From NCBI RefSeq assembly GCF_029024945.1, contig NZ_CP118976.1:1-64000 (forward strand): a stretch of DNA of 64,000 nucleotides, given 5' to 3'. This document shows, piece after piece, positions 55,301 through 63,976 of this stretch. The DNA is from Staphylococcus succinus. GTDB lineage: Bacteria; Bacillota; Bacilli; Staphylococcales; Staphylococcaceae. Each line of letters opens with the position of its first letter. The first letter of the stretch is position 1. The position numbers were made by a program, and so were the translations under genes. Below the pieces are notes generated by a model. That model saw only the letters and a program-made list of their open reading frames with translations, was not told the origin of the DNA and made no database searches.

Positions 55301-56002
55301 TTAATGATGATGGTATTTAGTACTATGCCCAATAATACTAGAGCATGCTGCAGCCTTAGCTTTAATATTACAATAACTGTGACCATAACATTTAGTGCTT
55401 CTAAGTAGAGCTTTGTCACAGTCACTTCCAGCAAAATTCACCATAGCCTTTGGATTACTTTTGGCATAATGTACATTATCGCTTTGTGGACCATTAAACC
55501 TATTACAATGCACCCATTCTCCTTTTTTATATTTTTTTCCATAACCTGCTTCTTGAGTTACTGTGTGAGTCCCTTTATCCATATTATCTATAATTTGGTT
55601 TGCATTTATATCAAAAGTTGCGGTTTTTTCTCCATTATTACTAACAACAGTAGCTCTGTTTTCATTTTTACCATCACTTGATATGTTTAACTTATCATTT
55701 TTTATATTATCTACTTTAACAATACCATGGCTATTTATTTCATGCTTTTTTCCATTTATGTAAACATCGCCTTCTGATAAATTCACATCACGATAAGCAC
55801 CTTTTTCTGTAATATTCCAGCCACTATTTTTATATTCTTGTACTACTTTTTCGGGCATTTTTTTTATAGGATATTCAATAAACTGCTTAGATTTTATATG
55901 TATTTCATTTTGCGTTTGTGCATTAGCCTTATTTTTAAGAGTATTTACTCCTACAGGTAAAAGTATTAAAAAAACTAATGCTAATTTCAATATTTTTTTC
56001 AT
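55301..56002 (-). CDS. Secreted protein with Cys-rich C-terminal domain (233 aa)
   Basis: A signal peptide is clear: KKILK, a hydrophobic core (about 8-19) and a probable cleavage after ANA at 28. The mature part has an alternating charged region (about 30-160) and a C-terminal domain with five Cys (166, 195, 205, 211, 220), ending in three His. The only Cys residues are in this last third, suggesting a disulphide-bonded domain. A GGATG site 6 nt before ATG 56002 lies inside the upstream small gene. No family was recognised. A secreted toxin or bacteriocin-like role is a hypothesis from architecture and neighbour. Confidence 0.75.
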   Translation of the reverse strand: MKKILKLALVFLILLPVGVNTLKNKANAQTQNEIHIKSKQFIEYPIKKMPEKVVQEYKNSGWNITEKGAYRDVNLSEGDVYINGKKHEINSHGIVKVDNIKNDKLNISSDGKNENRATVVSNNGEKTATFDINANQIIDNMDKGTHTVTQEAGYGKKYKKGEWVHCNRFNGPQSDNVHYAKSNPKAMVNFAGSDCDKALLRSTKCYGHSYCNIKAKAAACSSIIGHSTKYHHH

Positions 56003-56007
56003 TTAAT

Positions 56008-56181
56008 TCATCCTTTTTTTATATTTTCTGGAGGTGTTAAAAATAAAAAGTACACAACTATAAATACTATTAAAAATAGTATTATGAAACCAATAGATTT
56101 AATAAACTTATTAGATTTTAAGAAACCAAATATTAATAAAGAAATTGATATAACCCCTAATAATAATAAGATTATTGACAT
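56008..56181 (-). CDS. Small 2-TM protein (57 aa) directly upstream of the secreted Cys-rich protein
   Basis: A 57-codon frame from ATG 56181 to TGA 56008-56010, with AAGGAGGG on the coding strand eight bases upstream, is too good to be chance. The product has two hydrophobic segments (about 3-20 and 30-48) joined by the short basic loop KSNKFIK, and ends PPENIKKG. Its stop is 5 bp from the next start codon, so the two are one operon. This is the layout of a small immunity or export helper with a secreted effector, but nothing more direct supports that role. Confidence 0.75.
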   Translation of the reverse strand: MSIILLLLGVISISLLIFGFLKSNKFIKSIGFIILFLIVFIVVYFLFLTPPENIKKG

Positions 56182-56505
56182 AGAATCCCTCCTTTTATGA
56201 TATTATTAGCAAACCAAACGATACCACAAACCAATATTAATTTAAACAATTATATAAAAAATCATAATTTTATATAATTGTTATTTAAAATTTCAGTGTA
56301 ATATATTACGTAATGTAAAAATAAATATGCAAAGTTCTCTATTTTAATGTGCTTTTCAAACGTTCGTTTTTGACACAAACCCTCTTACAATAAAAGTTAG
56401 AGGGTTTTCTTACGTATTTTAGTTTCTATACTTGTGTTATAAACAAAGTATCATAAATGTCAAAAAATCATGTTTTAATACAGTTTTTTTACTGCTTAAC
56501 ACGAT
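56182..56505. other. Promoter region of the small/secreted gene pair
   Basis: A/T-rich sequence with a terminator-like hairpin at 56377-56410. GTATCATAAATG at 56448-56459 equals the core of the SCC attachment site but lacks its GAAGC flank. No gene was found. Confidence 0.4.
56377..56410. terminator. Hairpin between the methyltransferase remnant and the small gene
   Basis: AAACCCTCT (56377-56385) pairs with AGAGGGTTT (56399-56407), with T on the right and A on the left. It can end the leftward methyltransferase transcript. Confidence 0.65.
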
Positions 56506-57050
56506 TAAGGCGTTTTTCTAAACAGGGCTAATGTAGAGTTACCAAAGGATTCTGTATCTTTTTCAAAAGTTTCTACTACTTCGGATCCAAAGCATGTAAT
56601 TTCTTTTATTAGATCTGTCTTTGACTTTTCTAAATAAGGAATAATTTTTAATGGTATTTTTATTTTTTCTCCATTTACTCGGACTATTCTATCTATATAG
56701 TTTTCTTTATGAAAATCTTTTAATTGTTCTTTAACTTGTTCATAATCTTCTATTGTATGAAATCCTTTTCCCTATTCTGATTTACAATGATCAACTAAGA
56801 AGTAGCCGCCGGTTTTTAAAATTCTTGAAACATTTTGTAGATGACATAATCTATCTGAATTTTTATTAATCATGTGCAGGCAACCCATATTCATAGCTAA
56901 GTCGAAAGTTTCGTCTTCATATCTATTTAAATAAAGAACATTTCTAGTGCTAAATATAGACTTTTCTTCATTAAGGTTTTCAATTTTTTCTTTTGCTTTT
57001 TCAATCGCACTGCGAGAAATAAACATTGTTATAAATATCTTTACTTTCAA
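56506..57050 (-). pseudogene. Truncated class I methyltransferase with in-frame stop
   Basis: The frame from TTG 57050 encodes the central part of a SAM-dependent methyltransferase (ISRSAIEKAKEKIENLN, FDLAMNMGCLHMI, ILKTGGYFLVDH). A TAG at 56772-56774 interrupts it, and the same frame continues to TAA at 56506-56508 (GKGFHTIEDYEQVKEQL onward). The N-terminal GxGxG cofactor loop is missing. One substitution plus an N-terminal deletion would explain it. It lies at the end of the ATP-grasp/MFS operon. Confidence 0.75.
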
Positions 57051-58168
57051 TTAAATAATTTTTCATTCGTAGTGGTCCTTTCGTGATGGTCAATTTTCAA
57101 CAAAAGCATTAAGACAATTAATAAAATAAATGATGGTAACCAAACAAAGTTTAAATTTAATATACTTAGATAAATACAGAGTGCAAGAACTGGGAGGCCT
57201 AAAGCATTTCCCAGGGAATAAATGCGTTTTACAGTATGACTCGTGTATGCTGTAACAATGGTTTTCCTGAAAATAATTCTAGCGCCGCCAAAAGTGAAAC
57301 CGAACAATAACATTAATAGCAATTTAACTACAAAAGCGTCTTCAGCCAAATACCACAAGACAGTGGTAGAAATACTTACAATAAAGAATAAGTGCAACCA
57401 ATTATTGGATAGCCATTTACTGAGTATCATCCCAATCAAAGCCATTCCTAGACCTAAAGCACAGTCCAATAGTGCGACTTCATGAACTTCTCCACGCTTA
57501 AAATTTGTAAAGGTAGGCAACATGAAGTTGATAGTCCCTAATATTGGCCACATAAGCATACTTATGAAGTAATGTGTGAATTTTACAGATTCTTTATTAT
57601 GTACTTCATCACCTTTGGAAAGAAGCTTATTACCCTTATTTTGTTTCCTAATGACAAAGTAAAGAAGTAGATAGATTAAGGCATACATTAAAAATATCCA
57701 ACGAAGCGCAATAAATTTAATGATTACTGAAGCAAATAAAGGACCTATCATTAATGCAACTTGATTTATTGTCATTGAAAGGGAACTATACTGGTTAATA
57801 AATAGTTCACTTTTCTTTTCGACTAATTGTGAAAACCAAAATTCTAAACTTGTTTCCAATAGAAAAAATACAATCCATAAAGCAAAATTTAGAATAATTA
57901 ATTGCAGTGCATTTTGATAGCATATCGTTATGACAATGACTATATAAAATAGTATTAAGAAAGATAATTTTGTAAGGCTATCACCTGAATAATTTTTAAA
58001 GAATAACTTTATTAGAAATGGAGTGAATATTGCTGGAACAAATGAAAGAATTGTAGCAATTGCTAACTCACTGGTAGATTCAGGGTTTGCTAGTTCCCAA
58101 TTTATAATGAGGATTAAACCACCACAGATAAATCGGTATAGTGCAGTAATGGTTAAATAGTTAGTCAT
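57047..58168 (-). CDS. MFS transporter coupled to an ATP-grasp ligase
   Basis: A hydrophobic protein of the major facilitator superfamily with about 11-12 segments (about 373 residues). Starts are possible at ATG 58189, 58177 and 58168. I use 58168 because it overlaps the ATP-grasp stop by 8 bp and fits translational coupling; none has a strong ribosome site. The family motif between TM2 and TM3 is weak. By analogy with bacE next to bacD in bacilysin loci, export of the ligase product is the most likely role. Confidence 0.8.
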   Translation of the reverse strand: MTNYLTITALYRFICGGLILIINWELANPESTSELAIATILSFVPAIFTPFLIKLFFKNYSGDSLTKLSFLILFYIVIVITICYQNALQLIILNFALWIVFFLLETSLEFWFSQLVEKKSELFINQYSSLSMTINQVALMIGPLFASVIIKFIALRWIFLMYALIYLLLYFVIRKQNKGNKLLSKGDEVHNKESVKFTHYFISMLMWPILGTINFMLPTFTNFKRGEVHEVALLDCALGLGMALIGMILSKWLSNNWLHLFFIVSISTTVLWYLAEDAFVVKLLLMLLFGFTFGGARIIFRKTIVTAYTSHTVKRIYSLGNALGLPVLALCIYLSILNLNFVWLPSFILLIVLMLLLKIDHHERTTTNEKLFN

Positions 58169-59414
58169 TGTGAGCATCACTGCAATCAAAAATTTTATTT
58201 GCTAATTCATTGGCTTTGTGAATATGTTTGTATGTTTTGGTAGTTGGTAACTCAGGCCAGTTAAATTGAATAAGCCCCTCACGATTGCTCCAATTTTCAG
58301 GATCAGTTACGGTTTCCCCAACATTTTTAAATACATTTATTTTTTTGATTTCGGTATCTTTTGATACATCTGGATAATTAATCTGCATTATCTTACCTTT
58401 TTGTGCTTTCATAAATGCTATGGCAGATGCTTTTTTGGGCGTAAATGCATGTGTAGGCTTTACTTCATTATTTATATACATGGATATATGAAGTCTGTAG
58501 GGGTTAATGTCATAAGAAGATTCGACTAAATCCATAATAGCATCGCCACCAGGTCTAGCTGCAACTTCTATAACATAGAGGTTGTTGTCTTTTATTTTTA
58601 TTTCAACATGAGCGACTCCACGCGTAATACCTAAAGATTTACACGCTTGTATTGCAAGATCTTTAATATTTTTATCTTTATACCTGAAACTGGGAACTAA
58701 ATGTCCCATTTCTGTAAACCACGGTCGAGGTGATAAATATTTCTCTGTAACAGTAATAACTTCATAGAAATTGTGTCCGCACAATACTTCAACTGAAACT
58801 TCGTCATCACTATCAATAAATTCTTCGATTAGGAATTCATTTTTAGATACTTGAAAGTCATCTGCATAAATCTCCATCGTTTGTTTCGATTTAGTATAGG
58901 CGTCCATACATTCTTGTTTATTATTAGCTAAGTAAACACCGCCACTACCTCCAAAATCAACTGGCTTTATAATTACTGGAAAATTGAATTTATTCATTAG
59001 CTGTTTTAATTGTAAAGCATTATCAAAATACATAGACTTTGGTGTGGGAATATTAACTTTTTTAAATATTGATTTCATGATGCTTTTATTTCTACATGCA
59101 TCGATAACTTGTTCCTCAAGGTAAGGCAAACCGTAGTCTTGATTTAGTCTGTTGGCTACTTTTAGCGTCCAATCATTTAAAGGAACGATAGCTTTTGGTT
59201 CGTAACCTTGAGATTTATGATAAGCTAGTTCATTTTTTAAATCTTCATAGCTTAAAGGATTGGCATTTATACAATAATCAAAATATGAATTATATTGATA
59301 TTTCGCATTTTTAATAGCTGTCCAAATTTGAAAATCTCCGATTGCTTTACCTCCTGCATAAGACCGTTCTCTAAGAAATTGATCTGCACCTAACAACAAT
59401 AGATATGCTTTCAT
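58161..59414 (-). CDS. ATP-grasp ligase (carboxylate-amine or amino-acid ligase type)
   Basis: The 417-residue protein has ATP-grasp architecture. An N-terminal preATP-grasp domain (about 1-105) is followed by the ATP lid with FPVIIKPVDFGGSGGV and a C-terminal metal/ATP site with VIEVAARPGGD (about 290-300). It resembles BacD/YwfE-type L-amino acid ligases, which join amino acids using ATP, but exact substrates cannot be read. ATG 59414 has GAGGAGG upstream. It is followed by an MFS gene and a broken methyltransferase, suggesting a small dipeptide-like product pathway. Confidence 0.82.
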   Translation of the reverse strand: MKAYLLLLGADQFLRERSYAGGKAIGDFQIWTAIKNAKYQYNSYFDYCINANPLSYEDLKNELAYHKSQGYEPKAIVPLNDWTLKVANRLNQDYGLPYLEEQVIDACRNKSIMKSIFKKVNIPTPKSMYFDNALQLKQLMNKFNFPVIIKPVDFGGSGGVYLANNKQECMDAYTKSKQTMEIYADDFQVSKNEFLIEEFIDSDDEVSVEVLCGHNFYEVITVTEKYLSPRPWFTEMGHLVPSFRYKDKNIKDLAIQACKSLGITRGVAHVEIKIKDNNLYVIEVAARPGGDAIMDLVESSYDINPYRLHISMYINNEVKPTHAFTPKKASAIAFMKAQKGKIMQINYPDVSKDTEIKKINVFKNVGETVTDPENWSNREGLIQFNWPELPTTKTYKHIHKANELANKIFDCSDAHND

Positions 59415-59767
59415 ATTAGCCTCCTCATTTTATGAAATGTTTATTATATAAAAATAATACCATATAAATTTAAGTTATAAAATATTAGAGAAATGAATTG
59501 TAGGATATCTATATAGATGCTTCTCAGAAGATGTTACCTTTAAAATATAGTGAATTAATTTCAGTAAGGATTACATATTAGAGAAATTTATATTCAAATA
59601 TAATTAGCTATAATTCTTGTTGTGACAATGAAATTCCGTTTTTACATAATTTCAGTTAAAATAGAAATAATAAAAACATTAAATTAGTAATAGAGATAAA
59701 TATTAATTTTTAAAAAAATAATAATTGGGATATGTTTTAATATGTGTTCCTATAAAAGGGAGAATAT
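59415..59767. other. Divergent promoter region between ATP-grasp and HNH genes
   Basis: A/T-rich, 353 bp. It should hold both promoters, but no unambiguous -35/-10 pair or operator was identified. Confidence 0.4.
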
Positions 59768-60760
59768 ATGGCTGTTTTTTATGTGTTTCAAGGTTTAACG
59801 TATGATATAGAAAGAAAGGGTGGATATGTGTGGTCACCTCAATTAACTAAGAATGGGAAAAAGAATGCTGGATATAGTAACATGACAAAAATTAAAAAAG
59901 GTGATTTTATCCTCCATAATCAAAATGGTAAAGTAATTGCCATAAGCGTTGCTAAAGACGACTGTAAGGAAGCAAATCAACCTAGTGAGCTTATGGAAGA
60001 TGAATCATCAAGTTTATGGAATAACGAAGGATATCTTGTTCAATTAATCTATTATCCTTTTGATGTAAATATCAGCACTGCTGATTTTAGACAGTGGCTT
60101 ATAGACAATTATAAGAAAAATAGTGCTTTTGGGGTGGATGGTAAAGGAAAGCAGCAATACATGTGTAATTTAGCTGAAGAGCATGCGGTATTTATTCTAG
60201 AAAAAGCGATTGAAATTCAAGAGAATCCTGAAGTATTACTACATTTAAAAGGAGCATTGAGTGAAATTGTAGATGAAAAAAATCCAGAATATGATCAAGT
60301 GGAAAAAGATTTAATCAATATAGACTTAGAGAATAAAATAAATGAAGATCAAATCGATACAGAGACATCGAAATTTGAACCGCAAACAACAACGATTTCT
60401 AATTCAACTGGAAGAGAAATCCCTAAAAGAAATCCTAAAAAGGCAGTGGCAGCTCTAATATTAGCTGATTATAAGTGTGAATATAATCCAGAAGATAGAA
60501 CGTTTACTAGAAAAAATGGTAAGGAATATACTGAGCCTCATCATCTAATTCCAATAAGTAAGTATCGAGAGTTCGATAGAAGCCTAGACGTTAAAGAAAA
60601 TATTGTTTCCTTGTGTAGCCATTGCCATAACCTGATTCATTATGGGAGGTTAGAGGAGAAAAAAGAAATATTAGAAAAATTATTACTTGATAGACAAGAT
60701 CAGTTAAGTAAATATGGCATTTTCATAGATTTAGAACAATTATATATTTATTATAAATAA
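59768..60760 (+). CDS. HNH nuclease with EVE/PUA-like N-terminal domain; possible modification-dependent restriction enzyme
   Basis: The 330-residue protein has an N-terminal PUA/EVE-like region (about 1-105: YVFQGLTY, GGYVWSPQL, KKGDFILH) that could read modified bases, a linker, and a C-terminal HNH endonuclease. The nuclease shows EPHHLIPIS near 257 and CSHCHNLIH at 283-291, with an earlier zinc Cys in YKCEY near 234. It resembles predicted type IV enzymes that cut DNA with modified cytosine. ATG 59768 has AAAAGGGAG upstream. It stands alone, divergent from the ATP-grasp operon. Confidence 0.8.
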   Translation: MAVFYVFQGLTYDIERKGGYVWSPQLTKNGKKNAGYSNMTKIKKGDFILHNQNGKVIAISVAKDDCKEANQPSELMEDESSSLWNNEGYLVQLIYYPFDVNISTADFRQWLIDNYKKNSAFGVDGKGKQQYMCNLAEEHAVFILEKAIEIQENPEVLLHLKGALSEIVDEKNPEYDQVEKDLINIDLENKINEDQIDTETSKFEPQTTTISNSTGREIPKRNPKKAVAALILADYKCEYNPEDRTFTRKNGKEYTEPHHLIPISKYREFDRSLDVKENIVSLCSHCHNLIHYGRLEEKKEILEKLLLDRQDQLSKYGIFIDLEQLYIYYK

Positions 60761-61075
60761 ACCAAATAATAATATCTAATGATGAATCGCAGCAAGGTTT
60801 GTAATTTTTAGCTGGATTAGGAACCCATATGAACTGAATTATAGAAGTTCAGCCATCTGATTCTAGTAATATAATCGATGAATTATAGACTATTAACGAG
60901 TTATGCTATTTTGTTATCAACATTATAAATATCATCATTTGTAGGTGGTGTAAGCATTCATCCCTGTCTTAAACCTATCAGTATTATAAACAGTCCTATT
61001 GTTAACCAATAATAATTTGATGAATGAATTAATATTAATTATCCTACTACCAATACGCCACTTTTTTATAAAAAA
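60761..61075. other. Intergenic region between HNH gene and dus
   Basis: No gene or clear repeat. It probably contains the junction between the accessory island and conserved chromosome, since dus follows; no attachment-site copy was found here. Confidence 0.35.
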
Positions 61076-61127
61076 ACCCCTCCGAATCAATTCATATTAA
61101 TATGAAAAGTTCGGAGGGGTCTTTATT
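61076..61127. terminator. Bidirectional terminator before dus
   Basis: ACCCCTCCGAA (61076-61086) and TTCGGAGGGGT (61110-61120) form a perfect 11-bp stem with A and T tracts on the two sides. Confidence 0.92.
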
Positions 61128-61188
61128 TTACTACCACTAATTGGCTTTAGTACCATTAGTGCAAATGCTCAAGGTGAAACGGCAAGCC

Positions 61189-62166
61189 TTATGACTTTAT
61201 GTCATCCATTTGGGCTTCGAAGGCATCGAGCAATGCGAGAGCTTCGTCTGTCGTATTTGTATGCATCAATTGATGGCGGAGTTCACTAGCACCTCTCATG
61301 CCACGTACGTAAATTTTAAAGAATCTACGTAGAGGCTTGAATAGTCGAGGTTCATCTTTGGAATATTTTTTGAACAATGCTAGATGTAATCTCAATAGGC
61401 CTAATAGTTCTTTATTCGTATGTTCGCGTGGTTCTTTTTCAAAGGCATAGGGATTATGAAAAATACCTCTGCCAATCATTACACCATCAATGCCATATTT
61501 TTCTGCAAGTTCAAGGCCAGTTTTTCTATCTGGAATATCACCGTTAATAGTTAACAATGTATTTGGAGCAATGTTGTCGCGCAATTTTTTGACTGCTTCG
61601 ATTAATTCCCAATGTGCATCTACTTTACTCATCTCTTTACGCGTACGGAGATGGATAGATAAGTTTGCAATGTCTTGTTCGAAGACGTGTTTTAACCAAT
61701 CTTTCCACTCGTCTATTTCATAATAACCGAGACGTGTTTTAACACTTACCGGTAGACCGCCTGCTTTAGTTGCTTGAATAATTTCGGCTGCGGTTTCAGG
61801 GCGTAGAATCAGGCCAGAACCTTTACCTTTGCTTGCAACATTAGCTACTGGACAGCCCATATTTAAATCAATGCCTTTAAAGCCCATCTCTGCCATACCG
61901 ATACTCATTTCTCGGAAATGCTCTGGCTTGTCCCCCCATATATGAGCGACCATAGGCTGTTCATCTTCACTGAATGTTAAGCGTCCGCGAACACTGTGTA
62001 TACCTTCAGGGTGACAAAAGCTTTCAGTGTTTGTAAATTCAGTGAAAAATACATCAGGTCTACCTGCTTCACTAACAACATGGCGAAAGACGATATCAGT
62101 AACGTCTTCCATAGGCGCCAAAATAAAAAATGGACGTGGTAAGTCACGCCAAAAATTTTCTTTCAT
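61189..62166 (-). CDS. dus: tRNA-dihydrouridine synthase
   Basis: Dus enzymes reduce uridines in tRNA D-loops using FMN and NADPH. The 325-residue TIM-barrel protein has the FMN-binding LAPMEDVTD at the start, DLNMGCPVA with the catalytic Cys near residue 105, VKTRLGY near 147 and GVMIGRGIFHNP near 230. ATG 62166 is used. The gene is commonly found to the right of SCC insertions in coagulase-negative staphylococci, as I recall, so it probably marks the return to conserved chromosome. Confidence 0.95.
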   Translation of the reverse strand: MKENFWRDLPRPFFILAPMEDVTDIVFRHVVSEAGRPDVFFTEFTNTESFCHPEGIHSVRGRLTFSEDEQPMVAHIWGDKPEHFREMSIGMAEMGFKGIDLNMGCPVANVASKGKGSGLILRPETAAEIIQATKAGGLPVSVKTRLGYYEIDEWKDWLKHVFEQDIANLSIHLRTRKEMSKVDAHWELIEAVKKLRDNIAPNTLLTINGDIPDRKTGLELAEKYGIDGVMIGRGIFHNPYAFEKEPREHTNKELLGLLRLHLALFKKYSKDEPRLFKPLRRFFKIYVRGMRGASELRHQLMHTNTTDEALALLDAFEAQMDDIKS

Positions 62167-62824
62167 AATATATTTAAACCTTCTTTTCTATTAATATATC
62201 GACTTTTTATCCATGATGATATTACCATAAATTGACAACTTACACAAAAGGATATTGACTCGTCACTGCCTTAACGGAGGGATGTCTCTCAGTAGTCTAA
62301 AAGGAGAATTAGGACTATGGCGACGCTACCAATGGAGACTGAAATAAATAATTGCCTTTACTTATTTACAGTTATTAAAAGATTGCTTCAAAAAATCACG
62401 AGTAATTGTAGCAGCAAAGATAGAAAATACTGTAGCGAACCAATTAGGTATATCACAATAGCTCATATTTAAAAAAAGCTAAATAATATTTGAATAGATC
62501 AATTACGCACTCAAATGTCTTAATTTACATTTTAAAAAATAATCAATTTATTAAAGAAAACGAGAGAGTTTATATATTTAAATATGTAAAGTAGTAGCAG
62601 TTATTGAAATGTCTAATGGAGAAAGCAAAGACTGAATCTTGAAGGACAAATCTAAAGTGATGCTTGATAATAGTCTTATTGCAAAGGACCAAGTAAAACA
62701 AACGATATTTGAGGCATAATGTTTCATGTGGAACAGTTTTTTGATTTTAGTCAATTTGAAACTATGGTCATAGACTCACAAATAGTAAAAAACTTTTAGA
62801 TGCTAGTGAAGAAATATTAAATGT
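62167..62824. other. Intergenic region with decayed coding fragments
   Basis: Short coding-like stretches occur on the plus strand. One at about 62368-62460 encodes LLKDCFKKSRVIVAAKIENT and ends in TAG; another at about 62637-62719 encodes LKDKSKVMLDNSLIAKDQVK and ends in TAA. A competing 51-codon frame from ATG 62317 has a good GGAG site but poor composition. These look like gene relics; none is assignable. Confidence 0.35.
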
Positions 62825-62870
62825 ATAAATAAAGAGAGTGAATCATATATAATTCACTCTCTTTATTTAT
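62825..62870. terminator. Terminator downstream of the 119-aa gene
   Basis: ATAAATAAAGAGAGTGAAT (62825-62843) and its perfect complement (62852-62870) form a 19-bp stem. Confidence 0.88.
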
Positions 62871-62957
62871 AGTTTATTAAGAAATGTTTGAGTGCACACG
62901 TCGTAAATCGATAAATAGAATTTTACGTCCTACACTCATGCCATATATTAACACTAT

Positions 62958-63317
62958 TTAATTGTCGTCATTTAAAATAAAATTAATCGCTTTTTTAGAA
63001 TGTAGCAGGCTTAAGCTTTCAGTTGCTTCTTTAAGTCCACTAAGCGAATCATCAAAATAAATAATTGTTACTTGATAGATGCCATTCCCTGTATCTAAAA
63101 ATGTAGCTCTTACATTTTCTTTACCTAATCGAGCCATAACCATTTTAGAAGATTTAACATACTCTGCTAATGCTTCTATCATTAATGGATAGCTTTGTGC
63201 TATACAAAAATAACGTTCTACGCCATTATCTTTTTGAGTTCGCTTCAAATAATGAGTGTCTATGGGCTGCACTTCATATTTATCATTTTCTATAATACTT
63301 GTTTTAGTTTTAAACAT
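62958..63317 (-). CDS. Hypothetical protein, 119 aa
   Basis: A soluble protein with no signal peptide or TM. It reads as mixed alpha/beta (IYQVTIIYFDDS, YPLMIEALAEYVKSSKMVMA), ending in an acidic tail. ATG 63317 has an AGAGGTTG site on the coding strand. It has its own terminator downstream. I do not recognise a family. Confidence 0.7.
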   Translation of the reverse strand: MFKTKTSIIENDKYEVQPIDTHYLKRTQKDNGVERYFCIAQSYPLMIEALAEYVKSSKMVMARLGKENVRATFLDTGNGIYQVTIIYFDDSLSGLKEATESLSLLHSKKAINFILNDDN

Positions 63318-63669
63318 ATTTCAACCTCTGCTTTCATAATCAAGGTATTAAGTGGGCAGTACTTTGAATCATTTATTCAAGTATTTTAAAGGAATTACTG
63401 ATATACCGACGTGCGTATGTTACCAACACTACACGTTATTTGAGTGAATTTTATGATTAATTTTTATATAAAAAAAGTATATGTATATTTAATTTAAATT
63501 ATTCCTTTAATGTTTACTGTTTCTACTTAATCACTTACGATTCAACATCATAACAATTTTTATAATAATAATCACGGTTTATTATCCATAAAAATGCATA
63601 GAAATGAAATTGTAAATTCTCAGTAATTTTTATGTAATATACTACATCAGAATTTAATGAATGTTTTAA
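63318..63669. other. Intergenic region
   Basis: No gene, repeat or recognised regulatory element was seen. Confidence 0.4.
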
Positions 63670-63864
63670 CTAAAGGTATGGATTAAAGGAATTCACTTGT
63701 TCAAAGTGGTGTGTAAGACTCTTATATATTAGAAAAAAATGATGTACAACAAAGTATAGTTGTTTATAGAAAAAATGAATATATATAAATAATTGTATCA
63801 ATTATACAGCCATTCTCGACAAGAGAAGAATTTGAAAATATACTTCAGGATAATCAAGAATTTT
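63670..63864 (+). pseudogene. Degraded small gene
   Basis: Coding-like pieces in two frames: DSYILEKNDVQQSIVVYRKN (preceded and followed by stops) and PFSTREEFENILQDNQEF ending in TAA at about 63864. A frameshift and internal stops disrupt it. The parent family is not recognised. Confidence 0.4.
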
Positions 63865-63883
63865 AATAATTTAATATCAAAAA

Positions 63884-63922
63884 AAGCTGGGACATTATAA
63901 ATAATAGTATCCCAGTCTTTTT
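63884..63922. terminator. Terminator-like hairpin near the right edge
   Basis: CTGGGACA near 63889-63896 pairs with TATCCCAG (one mismatch) near 63909-63916, followed by a T-run. A-rich sequence on the left allows use in both directions. Confidence 0.65.
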
Positions 63923-63976
63923 TATGTTTATTGAAGATATGTCATTTTTGATTTGAGTATAATCAATATATAACTA

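Noticed and set aside
38259..61188. ccr recombinase, mec genes, insertion sequences or integrase in the accessory region
   Set aside because: I looked for serine-recombinase, PBP2a and transposase features in all frames provided and saw none.
62317..62472. 51-codon frame with a GGAG site after dus
   Set aside because: The composition is Cys/Ser/Arg-rich and unlike neighbours, and a different frame over the same bases looks more like decayed coding sequence.
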